Positions 7,775 through 14,982 of a DNA stretch of 20,812 bases are shown one piece after another. This DNA comes from DAOTXN01 sp034435435 (GTDB lineage: Bacteria > Chloroflexota > Anaerolineae > S140-20), in NCBI GenBank assembly GCA_034435435.1, contig DAOTXN010000171.1, forward strand, positions 1 to 20,812, written 5' to 3'. The first letter of the stretch is position 1. Every line of letters begins with the position of its first letter. The notes beneath the pieces are model-generated. The model ran no database searches. It was not told the DNA's origin and was given only the letters and a program-made list of their open reading frames with translations. The position numbers were made by a program, and so were the translations under genes.

Positions 7775-9633
7775 ACGTGTTCACCATCAAGCACGAGCAA
7801 AGCCTGGAGGTCTCACCCCAGGGCCAGACCCGCGAGACGCGCCACGTCCACGTGGCTATCCACTACGACGCCCTGATCACGGGTTGGCTGGCGCGGTTTG
7901 CATCCGACCGCCAGGGCCGCTCGGCGCTGCCGGTCTTGCTGGCGTTGGGCCTGCACGCCCGCCCCCTGCACGGGGAAGACCTGGCGCAATTGATTGAGCT
8001 GAAACTCGTAGCCGAGGCTGATGCAGGCCGTCTCTACGCCCGCGTCACGGACGTTGGTCTCGCAGATGAATTGGGCCTACATCGCACGACCGTCAATGGT
8101 GCGGTTGCCTGGTTGCACAGGCAGCAACTCGTCAGTGTTCTGGATCTGCCTGAAGACTATCGCGACAGTCACGGGCGTTTCTGCGGGCGTCATGCCTACA
8201 TTCTGCGGGCTGACGGTGCACTCTCCACCGTGTCGGTTGAAGCGACACGGAACCAAAGCGAACCCTCCACCGTGTCAGTTGAGCCGACACGGACCATGTC
8301 GGTTGAACCGACACACCGTGTCGGTTCAGTGAGCACAAAGAAAAAAGAAAAAGAAGAAAAACAAGAACAAAAAGGGACTGCTGCTGTTGTTTTTTCTTCT
8401 TTCGCCCGCATCGCGGGACACCCCGCCGTTTATCAGCCCACCGACAAAGACCGGCGCCTGTTGGACCAATTACTCGCCGAGGGCTACACCTGCGACCAGA
8501 TCATCGCCGGCATCCAGAGCGCCATCGACTTACACCGCCAGCGCCAACCTGACGGACAGGTGCAGCGCTTCGCCTTTTGCGTGCCCGTCATTCGGGAATC
8601 GGGCCAACCCGCCCGTGCTTACCGCAGGGTAAGTAATCCAATCACCTCGGAAGCCGTGCCAGCCGTAACCGGGGGCGATTTGCCTGATTCTGCCGTGTCT
8701 CCAACCGTGCCTGGTCCAGGCCGGTCCCGTGGGCCAGGCGAAGAGACACGCCCGGAAACCGTGCCAGCCGTAACCGGGGAATCGGGAAAAGCACAACAGG
8801 CAATTTTAGCGGCGGTCGCGCAGTGGTATGCCGACGAGATCGGCGAGTTGACGCCGATGACGCGGGACACGTTTCGCCAACTGGTTGCGCACTACCCCAA
8901 CCTGGCCCACTGGCGGGACGCTTTTGAAGCCTCGGTGGGCATTCCCACGCCGCTGGGTCGCTGGCGGTACATCCAGACCGTAGTAGCCAATGCCGACCGG
9001 AATCCGCCAGATCGCCAGGAGGAAACATCTGCGCCAAAGCCCTCGACCGACAACGCGCTGCCCCCAACGCTACCGGACGAGATGCAGGCCGATCTGGAGC
9101 GGCTGGGTTGGGCCGGACCGTATGACGAGGTGGCAACCATCCACCAAACCAACCCGGAGCTGGTAGAAGCGTGGCTGGAGTACTGGCTGGAAAAGAAAAA
9201 ACCCGGTTTCAACGCCGCCGGCGCGTTTTTGAAATCGCTGCGCACCGGCCAGCGTCCCGTTCGACCTCAATTACGCAGTCCATACGATTACGGCGACGGC
9301 AGCCGCTTCACGGTCGAGGACGATGAGGAAGACGAGCCGGCCGAGGAGGCCGGCAACCGGCAGCAGAGGTTGCCCAACGGAATGAAGCTGAGTGCATGCT
9401 GGCAGGCGGCGCTGGGCGAGCTGGAGCTGCAAATGACGCGGGAAACCTTCAACACCTGGCTCAAACCCACCCGCGTGGTCTCGTATGAAAACGAGACGCT
9501 CACCATCGGCGTGGAGAATGGATACATCCAGGATTGGTTGACCCACCGGTTGAGGGTCACGGTCGAGCGCACGGTGACGAGCATCGTCGGTCAGCCGACC
9601 GGGGTTCAATTCGTGCTTTGGAACCCGGCCTGA
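7771..9633 (+). CDS. Replication initiator candidate: N-terminal HTH, C-terminal DnaA domain-I-like region
   Basis: 620 residues. The GTG at 7771 overlaps the previous stop (GTGA) and has GAAGGAG at ideal spacing; the frame remains open upstream but is shadow sequence there. Residues 95-120 are a helix-turn-helix (VGLADELGLHRTTVNGAVAWLH) within a probable winged-helix domain. Residues 150-215 are a low-complexity linker (Ser/Thr/Val/Glu repeats, then KKKEKEEKQEQK). Residues about 541-618 match DnaA domain I: CWQAALGELELQMTRETF, NTWLKP, then LTIGVENGYIQDWL. In DnaA this domain self-associates and contacts the DnaB helicase. A protein that binds the origin by its N-terminus and recruits helicase by its C-terminus would be a complete initiator. 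The linker codons coincide with DNA iterons (8228-8329) and an A-rich tract, so the origin may lie within the gene. The domain calls are by pattern; the initiator role is inferred. Confidence 0.7.
   Translation: MNVFTIKHEQSLEVSPQGQTRETRHVHVAIHYDALITGWLARFASDRQGRSALPVLLALGLHARPLHGEDLAQLIELKLVAEADAGRLYARVTDVGLADELGLHRTTVNGAVAWLHRQQLVSVLDLPEDYRDSHGRFCGRHAYILRADGALSTVSVEATRNQSEPSTVSVEPTRTMSVEPTHRVGSVSTKKKEKEEKQEQKGTAAVVFSSFARIAGHPAVYQPTDKDRRLLDQLLAEGYTCDQIIAGIQSAIDLHRQRQPDGQVQRFAFCVPVIRESGQPARAYRRVSNPITSEAVPAVTGGDLPDSAVSPTVPGPGRSRGPGEETRPETVPAVTGESGKAQQAILAAVAQWYADEIGELTPMTRDTFRQLVAHYPNLAHWRDAFEASVGIPTPLGRWRYIQTVVANADRNPPDRQEETSAPKPSTDNALPPTLPDEMQADLERLGWAGPYDEVATIHQTNPELVEAWLEYWLEKKKPGFNAAGAFLKSLRTGQRPVRPQLRSPYDYGDGSRFTVEDDEEDEPAEEAGNRQQRLPNGMKLSACWQAALGELELQMTRETFNTWLKPTRVVSYENETLTIGVENGYIQDWLTHRLRVTVERTVTSIVGQPTGVQFVLWNPA
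8228..8329. repeat. Palindromic iterons inside the initiator gene (candidate origin)
   Basis: Three copies and a half-copy of a palindrome with ideal form GTGTCGGTTGAACCGACAC: 8228-8250, 8270-8292, 8294-8316 and the half site 8316-8329. Copies 1 and 2 extend the dyad to CCGTG...CACGG. The start-to-start distances are 42, 24 and 22 bp. The last step is not a multiple of three, so copy 4 is read in another frame (RVGSVS instead of TVSVEPT). The DNA pattern is thus kept where the peptide pattern is not. This favours a DNA-binding site over a protein repeat. Confidence 0.7.
8335..8402. other. A-rich then T-rich tract beside the iterons (candidate DNA-unwinding element)
   Basis: About 39 nt of almost pure A/G with long A-runs (8335-8373) are followed after a short GC island by a T-rich run (8387-8402). 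This is a sharp departure from the GC-rich surroundings. It codes for STKKKEKEEKQEQK and VVFSSF, a non-conserved-looking linker. In iteron origins an AT-rich segment next to the iterons is where the strands first open. Confidence 0.5.
8654..8779 (+). repeat. Direct repeat pair within the initiator gene
   Basis: A 21-bp sequence containing GTGCCAGCCGTAACCGGGG occurs at 8654-8674 and again at 8759-8779, 105 bp apart and in the same reading frame (AVPAVTG/TVPAVTG). Between them is a G/C dyad (GCCTGG-TCC-CAGGC-like, about 8709-8722). It sits in the linker before the C-terminal half of the protein. It may be a recent duplication or a second binding site. Confidence 0.55.
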
Positions 9634-9693
9634 CATCAGAGACATCCGTGAAATCAGAGATGTGTGTAATAGGTATCGAATCTACATACACTC

Positions 9694-9722
9694 TTGACAC
9701 GGCGGGCGCTTTGTGGTAGAAT
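9694..9722 (+). promoter_or_regulatory. Sigma70-type promoter of the leader/small RNA
   Basis: TTGACA (9694-9699), exactly 17 nt, TAGAAT (9717-9722). Predicted transcription start is about 9729. This is the strongest promoter in the window and separates the replicon genes from the transfer-like genes. Confidence 0.8.
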
Positions 9723-9728
9723 GCCCGC

Positions 9729-9951
9729 GAACAACTGCATACCGAGCCTTCGTTGGGGAACTCCTGTTCGGGGGTTCCAGCATCACTTCACGTGGCCCTG
9801 GCTGTCATCGCAGACAGGTTGAAATCGTCGGGGAACAGTCGTTCCAACAGCATTTGTACGTCGGGCTCCTGAAACGCCTCACAGATTGGACGCACGTCCG
9901 GTTTGTCAGGTCGGTCATACCGCGTTTCAGGCCACCCGACGTTTTTGTTTT
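9729..9951 (+). ncRNA. Structured leader or small RNA, about 220 nt, ending in a terminator
   Basis: The RNA starts just after a consensus promoter, has no credible ORF and ends in an intrinsic terminator. Local helices visible: GGAAC-TCC/GG-GTTCC (about 9756-9778), CTGTC/GACAG (about 9803-9818), GGAAC-AGTC-GTTCC (about 9831-9844), and the large closing element GTCGGG + CCTGAAACGC / GCGTTTCAGG + CCCGAC (9860-9940) enclosing GGAC-GCAC-GTCC. The terminator stops about a dozen nucleotides before the ribosome binding site of the next gene, the geometry of a riboswitch or attenuator. GTGGCC-C-TG (9792-9800) could pair with CAGGCCAC (9928-9935) and open the terminator. It matches no riboswitch class I recognise. 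A free-standing small RNA is the alternative. Confidence 0.6.
9860..9951 (+). terminator. Intrinsic terminator with long-range 16-bp stem
   Basis: GTCGGG (9860-9865) and CCTGAAACGC (9868-9877) pair with GCGTTTCAGG (9922-9931) and CCCGAC (9935-9940) across a 2x3 internal loop. The tract TTTTTGTTTT (9942-9951) follows. The 10-bp inner stem is perfect. Confidence 0.8.
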
Positions 9952-9973
9952 GTATAGGCATTGGAGCACATCA

Positions 9974-10645
9974 GTGGATTGGGAAACCCGGTTGAATCAC
10001 ACCGGCACGTATCTGGCGAACGGGCTGCTGGCTGTTTTCTATTTCCTGTGGTCCAACGGTCCGTTGTTGTTGTCGCTACTCTGTGCCGTCATCGTGCTGC
10101 TGATCTACGACCGCCAGGAACGCCAGGTGGTGGGAGAGCGGGTGCGGCGTTACGGGCGCGGGGAGCAGGTTCAGGCGTCGCGGCGCTCGCATTGGCTGAC
10201 CGTGACGACGGCGGCGTTGTGGGCTGTAGCCTCCCTGCTCTCGGCCCCACCTATTCCCCTAATCGGCGCGCTGATGTGGGGCGCCTTCGTCGTTGCGCTG
10301 CGCTACATCCCCCAGGAGCGAGGCCAACTGCTCTTCCGGCAAAAGACGATGATCCTGGGCTACGCCCTGATGGCCCTGGCGATGCGGGCCTTGTTCAGCT
10401 ACTCGCCCGACCTGTCGCGCCTGGCGGCGGTGATGGGCAGCCGGGGCGACGCGGCCACGTTGTTCAGCACGGTGCAGGACGGCCTGACGCCCTACGCGGC
10501 GCTGATCGTGTGGGCGATGTATCCGTTGGGCTATTTCGCGATGGTTGCCCAACGCTTCGCCGTCAATCGAGGCAGCCTGCTCAAACCGCGCGGGACGGCC
10601 GAGGACTATATCCGCGACCTGCGCACGCGGGGCGAAGGGCGGTAG
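9974..10645 (+). CDS. Polytopic membrane protein, first gene after the leader RNA
   Basis: 223 residues, not recognised. I choose the GTG at 9974 because GGAG lies 7 nt upstream. The upstream in-frame ATG at 9713 lies before the predicted transcription start and inside the structured RNA, so it is rejected. Hydrophobic segments are at about residues 14-45 (possibly two), 74-92, 94-111, 125-143 and 172-192, giving four to six membrane passes. Basic loops (RQERQVVGERVRRYGRGEQ, residues 48-65) and a basic C-terminus would face the cytoplasm. It has no enzyme motif. Its place upstream of a VirB4-like ATPase suggests an inner-membrane component of the same apparatus, comparable in position to VirB6/TrbL or PrgI-type proteins, but no sequence signature supports one of these. 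Expression may depend on read-through of the terminator just upstream. Confidence 0.65.
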   Translation: MDWETRLNHTGTYLANGLLAVFYFLWSNGPLLLSLLCAVIVLLIYDRQERQVVGERVRRYGRGEQVQASRRSHWLTVTTAALWAVASLLSAPPIPLIGALMWGAFVVALRYIPQERGQLLFRQKTMILGYALMALAMRALFSYSPDLSRLAAVMGSRGDAATLFSTVQDGLTPYAALIVWAMYPLGYFAMVAQRFAVNRGSLLKPRGTAEDYIRDLRTRGEGR

Positions 10646-10824
10646 GCACACCTATGCACTGCTGTGACCGCTCCCTATTCATCAGCGTGTCCACACCCCC
10701 TCGTAGTCTGTCGCACGTGTGCCTGCGGGGTAAAACCAGGTGTGTCCACCCCCTGCGCGGAGATGTTTCTAAAGTGTGTGTAAATCAGGGTAGGCACAGC
10801 AAAACAGAGGGAGAGACACATTTT
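10646..10824. other. Spacer with short direct repeats
   Basis: The 10-mer GGTAGGCACA occurs at 10641-10650 and 10790-10799, bracketing the spacer. A C-rich element (GTGTCCAC followed by CCCCCT) occurs near 10687 and again near 10742. No promoter consensus is evident. The right end carries the ribosome binding site GAGGGAGAG of the small CxxC gene. Confidence 0.4.
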
Positions 10825-10995
10825 ATGAGCAAATCCCGGTCTAGGGGGACGCAGACACACCCAACCCCCGACTGCGCCATCTGTGCCGGCAGCGGCCAGC
10901 CATCAGCCACGGCACGCGGGCGACGGACGACGAACGACGGCCGACGGCCGACGGCCGACAGAATGACGACAACGAGCGAGGCGGGTAGCCGATGA
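10825..10995 (+). CDS. Small CxxC peptide (56 aa) upstream of the VirB4-like gene
   Basis: 56 residues, with a strong ribosome binding site (GAGGGAGAG) at slightly long spacing. Its stop overlaps the next start (ATGA), so translation would feed straight into the large ATPase. It has one CAICAGSG motif (residues 17-24) in a Ser/Thr/Arg-rich, probably disordered chain. A lone CxxC could bind metal as a dimer or be half of a zinc ribbon. The second half is written by a CGACGGN heptamer array (10921-10962), so that part may be dispensable. It may be a real small protein or merely a leader for coupling; I cannot tell. Confidence 0.45.
   Translation: MSKSRSRGTQTHPTPDCAICAGSGQPSATARGRRTTNDGRRPTADRMTTTSEAGSR
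10921..10962. repeat. Six tandem heptamers, unit CGACGGN
   Basis: An exact 7-bp period runs from 10921 to 10962 (CGACGGA, CGACGAA, then CGACGGC three times, then CGACAGA). The unit is the same as the reverse complement of the array in the CpaE-like gene (15448-15487). Confidence 0.75.
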
Positions 10996-13900
10996 GGGCG
11001 CTGACGTTGGACCGTTTCCAACCGGCAGCCGTTCCGAACGACCTGGACGTGCTCCGCACCGAGATGGTTTTCGAGGACGGAAAAGACGCGCTGGACCACC
11101 TGTGCTTCGAGGTGGTCGAGCGGGAAGCGGGCCGGGCCTATCACCAGCACAAGGTGGTCAAGCTGGCTATGCTGCGCTACCTGCCGCAGGAGGCGCGCTC
11201 GGACGCCGGGCTGGTGGCGCGGCAGCGGGCGGCGCTGGTAGGGCTGTACAACAGCCAGGCGCGCTTCGACCTGGTGCAGGTGGTGGCCGGGATTTTCGAC
11301 CCACCGTTGGGCGTGGTGCAGATGTACGGAGTGGCCACCTCGGAGGCGGACCGGGACGAGGCCCGGCGCCAGGCGGACCTGGGGATGGCGGCGCTGAAGG
11401 GTGTGCTGGCGAATTATGCGCAGGCCCGCTTCCAACCGCTGACGGTGCAGGTGGCGGCCTGGTTGAGCGGGGCGCTCACGGAGATGAAAAATGCGTTGGT
11501 GGTGATCGGCCACCCGGACCCGCGCGAGAACGCCCGCGGCGGCGGTCGGGAAAGCCCCGACGAGCCAGGCGGCAAAGACCGGGCCGGGCAGTCGGCCTAC
11601 ACCCAGCAGCAGAACGAGCTGCTGTTCCGAGGGATGTCGGCGCTACGGGAAGAGTTCGTATGGCTGCTGATCGCCCATCGCGTGCACCAGGCGGCGGTGG
11701 CGCGTATGCTGGCCGGGATCGCGGGCGAGGCCTCGGCCTGGGCCTCGCGCATGGCGGGCACGAAGGGCATTTCCTTCGGCCTGTCGGTGCCGATTATGCT
11801 TTCCGGCGGCATCGGGCGCTCGGCCGGCACGGGGTTCGGCGAGAGCGAGGGGCGCACGACGGGGCGCTCGGTGGCCGATAGCGAGGGCACGGCCCACACC
11901 GAGGGCGAGGCCGAGACCTACGGGCACAGCACCAGCTCAGGTGTGTCGCACGCCACGGGGGTGGCGCACACCTCGGGCGGGTCGAGCGGGGTGACGCGCT
12001 CCAGCTCGTGGTCGGTGGCGGAGAGCGAGGGCAGCTCCAAAGGCACGGCCGACACCCACGGCGCGTCCGAGACGTGGGGGGAGGCGCACACCGAGGGCAG
12101 TTTTTCATCCTCGTCTTCGAGCCACTCGTCGGGCGTGGCGGTGGGGTCGAGCTGGGGGGTGAGCGAAGGCAGCAGCGTGACCCAGAGCGCGGGCGAGTCG
12201 CACGGCGTCACCGAGTCCACCGGCGTGGCCGACGGGGCCAGCGAGTCGCTGAGCGTGGGTCACGGCACGACGGACACGGTGAGCGCGGGCATCGCGGACA
12301 CGCAGTCGTCGGGGGCCAGCCAGGCGCACAGCGTCGAGATGGGGCTGTCGCACAACGAGGGCGCCAGCGTGGGGTTCAACACCGGCGCGATGAGCGGGCA
12401 GAACGTGGGCGTCAACGCCGTGGGGATCGGCGTGGGGGTGAGCGAGGGTGAATCGGTGGGCGCTCATCACACGAATACCAGCGGCGACGGCAGCAGTATG
12501 GGGATGAGTTTTTCCGGCGGTTCGACGCAGGGCGCGGGCCACACCGCATCGGCCGGGTTGAGCACGGCGGTGTCGGATTCGCAGACCACGACGGTGGGCG
12601 GCTCGCACGTGGAGAGCAGCGGGGTGGCCGAGTCGCACGGGGTCAACGCGGGCGTGGCGGTCAGCCAGATGCAGAGCGTCAGCTACGGCGGCTCGGTGGT
12701 GACGTCTTCTTCGTCCGGCCACAGCGCCACGTCGGGGTCGTCCAGCTCGGACACAACCTCGCACAGCCGGGGCGAGTCGCAGGCGCACACCGAGTCGCAG
12801 GGCACGTCCGAGGGCGTGACCCGCTCGCGGGGCGGGGGGGTGTCGGTCAGCTCGAGCAGCTTTTCCTCGACCACCCACTCCGAATCCTGGGGCACGTTCG
12901 AGAGCGAGACGCGCTCGTATGCCCGCAGCACGTCCCAGGCCGACACGGTTTCGCGGGGCGCGAGCCGGGCGGCGGTGAGCGGGGCCTCGTATGCCACGGT
13001 ATTGGGCCGCTCCCTGGCGGCCAGCCGTTCGATGGGCATCTCCGGCGGGGTCATTCCGAGCGTCACGGCCAGCAAGAGCTACCAGTGGGTGGACGACGCG
13101 GCGGCCCAGGTGGCGCAGTTGTTGCGCCGTCAGGAAACGATGCTGGAGCAGGCCAGCGTGGAGGGGGCCTACCTGGCCGACGTGTACATGCTCACCCGCA
13201 GCGACACGGGCCGGGCGGCGGCCGAGGCGCTGGTGCGGCAGGCCTTTCACGGCACGGAGGACGTGGTGACGGCGGTGTTGACGCGCCGGTTGGCCGAGGC
13301 CGAGCAGGATTACATCCGCCAGCACGCCAGCGCCTTCACGCCCAGCACACGCGTGGAGACGGTTCCCGGGCTGCTGGAGGGCTACAAGGACTCGACGCTG
13401 CTCACGATGCTGATGCTGGCCGCGTACACCGCGCCGGGGCTGTACGAGCAGGGCGTCGCCGTCACGGTGCAGGAGCGCATCCCACCCTTCGCGTTCTTCC
13501 CGGACATGCGCGGGGAGGTGGTGCTGGCCCACCAGTGGAGCACGGAGACCGGCGAGTTGACCGACGCGCCGGTGCGCCTGACCGAGGACCGGCATATGCA
13601 CACGGCTTTCATCGGCGACACGGGATTCGGAAAAACCGTGGCCGCCGAGCGGTTGTGCGTCGAGACGGCGCTGCGGTGGGGGCATCGCAACGTGGTGCTG
13701 GATTTCGGGGCCGGCTGGCGCAAGCTGTTCCACGCGCCGGGGGTGGACAAAGCGCGGGTGGACGTGTGGGGCCTGTATCCGGGCGCGGTGCGCCCGCTGC
13801 GCTGGAACCCGCTGCAGATCGGCAAACGGATCGACCCCGGCCAGCAATTGCGGGCCACCACCGAGCTATTTGCCAACGCCGGGCAAATGGGGCCGCGGCA

Positions 13901-14978
13901 GTTGGGCCTGCTGCGGCGGGCGCTGCGGGAAATCTACGTCCAGAACGGTGTGCTGACCACCGAGCGGGAGGTGCAGGAAAGCGCGACATGGGGCCGGGTG
14001 CGCCAGGGCGAAGCGGAAGTCATCGCCGCCTTTCGGCAGGAGAGAGGATGGCCCCCGACGATGTTTCTCGTGGGCACACCGCTGGCGGGGTTGGAGGCGA
14101 CGGACCGCCAGGCGTTGGCCATCCACCGCTCGCAGCAAGTGGACGTGGGGGACTGGTATCGCAAGCTGCAGAGCTATGTCCCGATCTATGAGGAAAAGCG
14201 GGATTCGCCCACGCTCACGTCATTGGAGGGTATTCTGCTGCGGCTGGACACCTTCACGATGGGCGATATGGCGGCGATGTACGGCAAGGGGGCAGACACC
14301 CGCGCCATCGAGGACCTGGGGCTGCTGGGACCATCTGATGATCCCTGGGGCATCGCCATATTGGAAGGCGGGGCGGCGCTGGACGAGTATGCCAAGGCGT
14401 CGCTGCTGGGGCTGATCGCCTGGCATCTGTACCACGACGCCATTGCCCGTCGGCGCGAGGTGGTCAGCGGCGGAGCCGGTCTGCCCACGATGAATATTTT
14501 CTGGGAAGAGGCCAACAAGATCCTCTCCGGCGTGGCCGGCACGGTGGGCAACGACGACGCGGGGCCGGCAGGCGTGACCGAATTGTACCAGATGATGTGG
14601 CGGGACGGGCGCAAGTACGGGGTGTTCAACCACCCGCTCTTGCAGAGCGTGAGCGAGATCGCGCCTGGGATATTCTCGTCCTGCAACAACCTGTTCGTGA
14701 GCCAGACGAAAGCGATCAAGGACCGGGACCTGGTCCTGGCGGCGCTGGCCAAGAGCGAAAAGGGCTTCACCGACGAGGAATACAAGCGCTTCGTGAGCCG
14801 CATGCCCCGCGCGATGGCGATCTGCAAGATGGGCTACGGCTGGGAGACTTTCGAGCTGGAACCGATGGTGGTGCGCCCGCTGATGGTGAAAGCGCCGGAA
14901 CCGACGGACGGCCAGCTGGCGGAGCGGTATTGGGCGATGCGGGCGTCGGGCAACGACAGAGATAGAGACGGGAGATAG
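10992..14978 (+). CDS. VirB4/HerA-type ATPase with a very large Ser/Gly/Thr/His-rich insertion
   Basis: 1328 residues, with the start overlapping the previous stop (ATGA). Residues 1-270 are a helical/mixed N-terminal domain (LPQEARSDAGLVARQRAAL, AGIFDPPLGVVQMYG). About 275-690 is low-complexity, dominated by Ser, Gly, Thr, His, Ala and Glu, with almost no Lys and few aromatics. From about 700 helices resume, and the P-loop domain has Walker A GDTGFGKT (875-882) preceded by HTAFI, a Walker B-like NIFWEE (1168-1173), and LDFGAGW after Walker A. This is the VirB4/TraC/HerA pattern: a hexameric ATPase that powers type IV secretion or conjugation from the inner membrane. Usual VirB4 length is about 800-900 residues, so the excess is the insertion. 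Neighbours include a polytopic membrane protein and a CpaE-like ATPase. Which macromolecule it exports is unknown; a pilus-like or surface-display machine is an alternative to DNA transfer. Confidence 0.8.
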   Translation: MRALTLDRFQPAAVPNDLDVLRTEMVFEDGKDALDHLCFEVVEREAGRAYHQHKVVKLAMLRYLPQEARSDAGLVARQRAALVGLYNSQARFDLVQVVAGIFDPPLGVVQMYGVATSEADRDEARRQADLGMAALKGVLANYAQARFQPLTVQVAAWLSGALTEMKNALVVIGHPDPRENARGGGRESPDEPGGKDRAGQSAYTQQQNELLFRGMSALREEFVWLLIAHRVHQAAVARMLAGIAGEASAWASRMAGTKGISFGLSVPIMLSGGIGRSAGTGFGESEGRTTGRSVADSEGTAHTEGEAETYGHSTSSGVSHATGVAHTSGGSSGVTRSSSWSVAESEGSSKGTADTHGASETWGEAHTEGSFSSSSSSHSSGVAVGSSWGVSEGSSVTQSAGESHGVTESTGVADGASESLSVGHGTTDTVSAGIADTQSSGASQAHSVEMGLSHNEGASVGFNTGAMSGQNVGVNAVGIGVGVSEGESVGAHHTNTSGDGSSMGMSFSGGSTQGAGHTASAGLSTAVSDSQTTTVGGSHVESSGVAESHGVNAGVAVSQMQSVSYGGSVVTSSSSGHSATSGSSSSDTTSHSRGESQAHTESQGTSEGVTRSRGGGVSVSSSSFSSTTHSESWGTFESETRSYARSTSQADTVSRGASRAAVSGASYATVLGRSLAASRSMGISGGVIPSVTASKSYQWVDDAAAQVAQLLRRQETMLEQASVEGAYLADVYMLTRSDTGRAAAEALVRQAFHGTEDVVTAVLTRRLAEAEQDYIRQHASAFTPSTRVETVPGLLEGYKDSTLLTMLMLAAYTAPGLYEQGVAVTVQERIPPFAFFPDMRGEVVLAHQWSTETGELTDAPVRLTEDRHMHTAFIGDTGFGKTVAAERLCVETALRWGHRNVVLDFGAGWRKLFHAPGVDKARVDVWGLYPGAVRPLRWNPLQIGKRIDPGQQLRATTELFANAGQMGPRQLGLLRRALREIYVQNGVLTTEREVQESATWGRVRQGEAEVIAAFRQERGWPPTMFLVGTPLAGLEATDRQALAIHRSQQVDVGDWYRKLQSYVPIYEEKRDSPTLTSLEGILLRLDTFTMGDMAAMYGKGADTRAIEDLGLLGPSDDPWGIAILEGGAALDEYAKASLLGLIAWHLYHDAIARRREVVSGGAGLPTMNIFWEEANKILSGVAGTVGNDDAGPAGVTELYQMMWRDGRKYGVFNHPLLQSVSEIAPGIFSSCNNLFVSQTKAIKDRDLVLAALAKSEKGFTDEEYKRFVSRMPRAMAICKMGYGWETFELEPMVVRPLMVKAPEPTDGQLAERYWAMRASGNDRDRDGR
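11814..13060 (+). repeat. Low-complexity Ser/Gly/Thr/His-rich coding segment
   Basis: About 415 codons within the VirB4-like gene build irregular short motifs such as SEGxAHTEG, SSGVSHATG and SHxxSGVA. Many codons repeat (AGC, GGC, GTG, GAG, ACG, CAC), making the DNA itself repetitive. The periodicity is imperfect, with roughly alternating small residues, so it is either disordered or a repetitive beta structure. The flanks are ordinary protein sequence. Confidence 0.8.
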
Positions 14979-14982
14979 AGAA

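Noticed and set aside
9713..9973. Upstream ATG extension of the polytopic membrane protein
   Set aside because: The ATG precedes the predicted transcription start, overlaps the -10 box and runs through the structured RNA and terminator; GTG 9974 has a proper ribosome binding site.
11814..13060. CRISPR-like or tandem-repeat array
   Set aside because: The repetition is codon-level within an unbroken reading frame; there are no fixed-length repeats with unique spacers. No CRISPR array was seen anywhere in the window.
12105..13847. 580-codon minus-strand open frame
   Set aside because: Antisense to the VirB4-like gene's low-complexity region; composition (Arg/His/Ala/Gly) is a by-product of its GC-rich repetitive codons.
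13085..14191. 368-codon plus-strand open frame in another phase of the ATPase gene
   Set aside because: Gly/Arg-rich shadow overlapping the P-loop domain, with no ribosome binding site.
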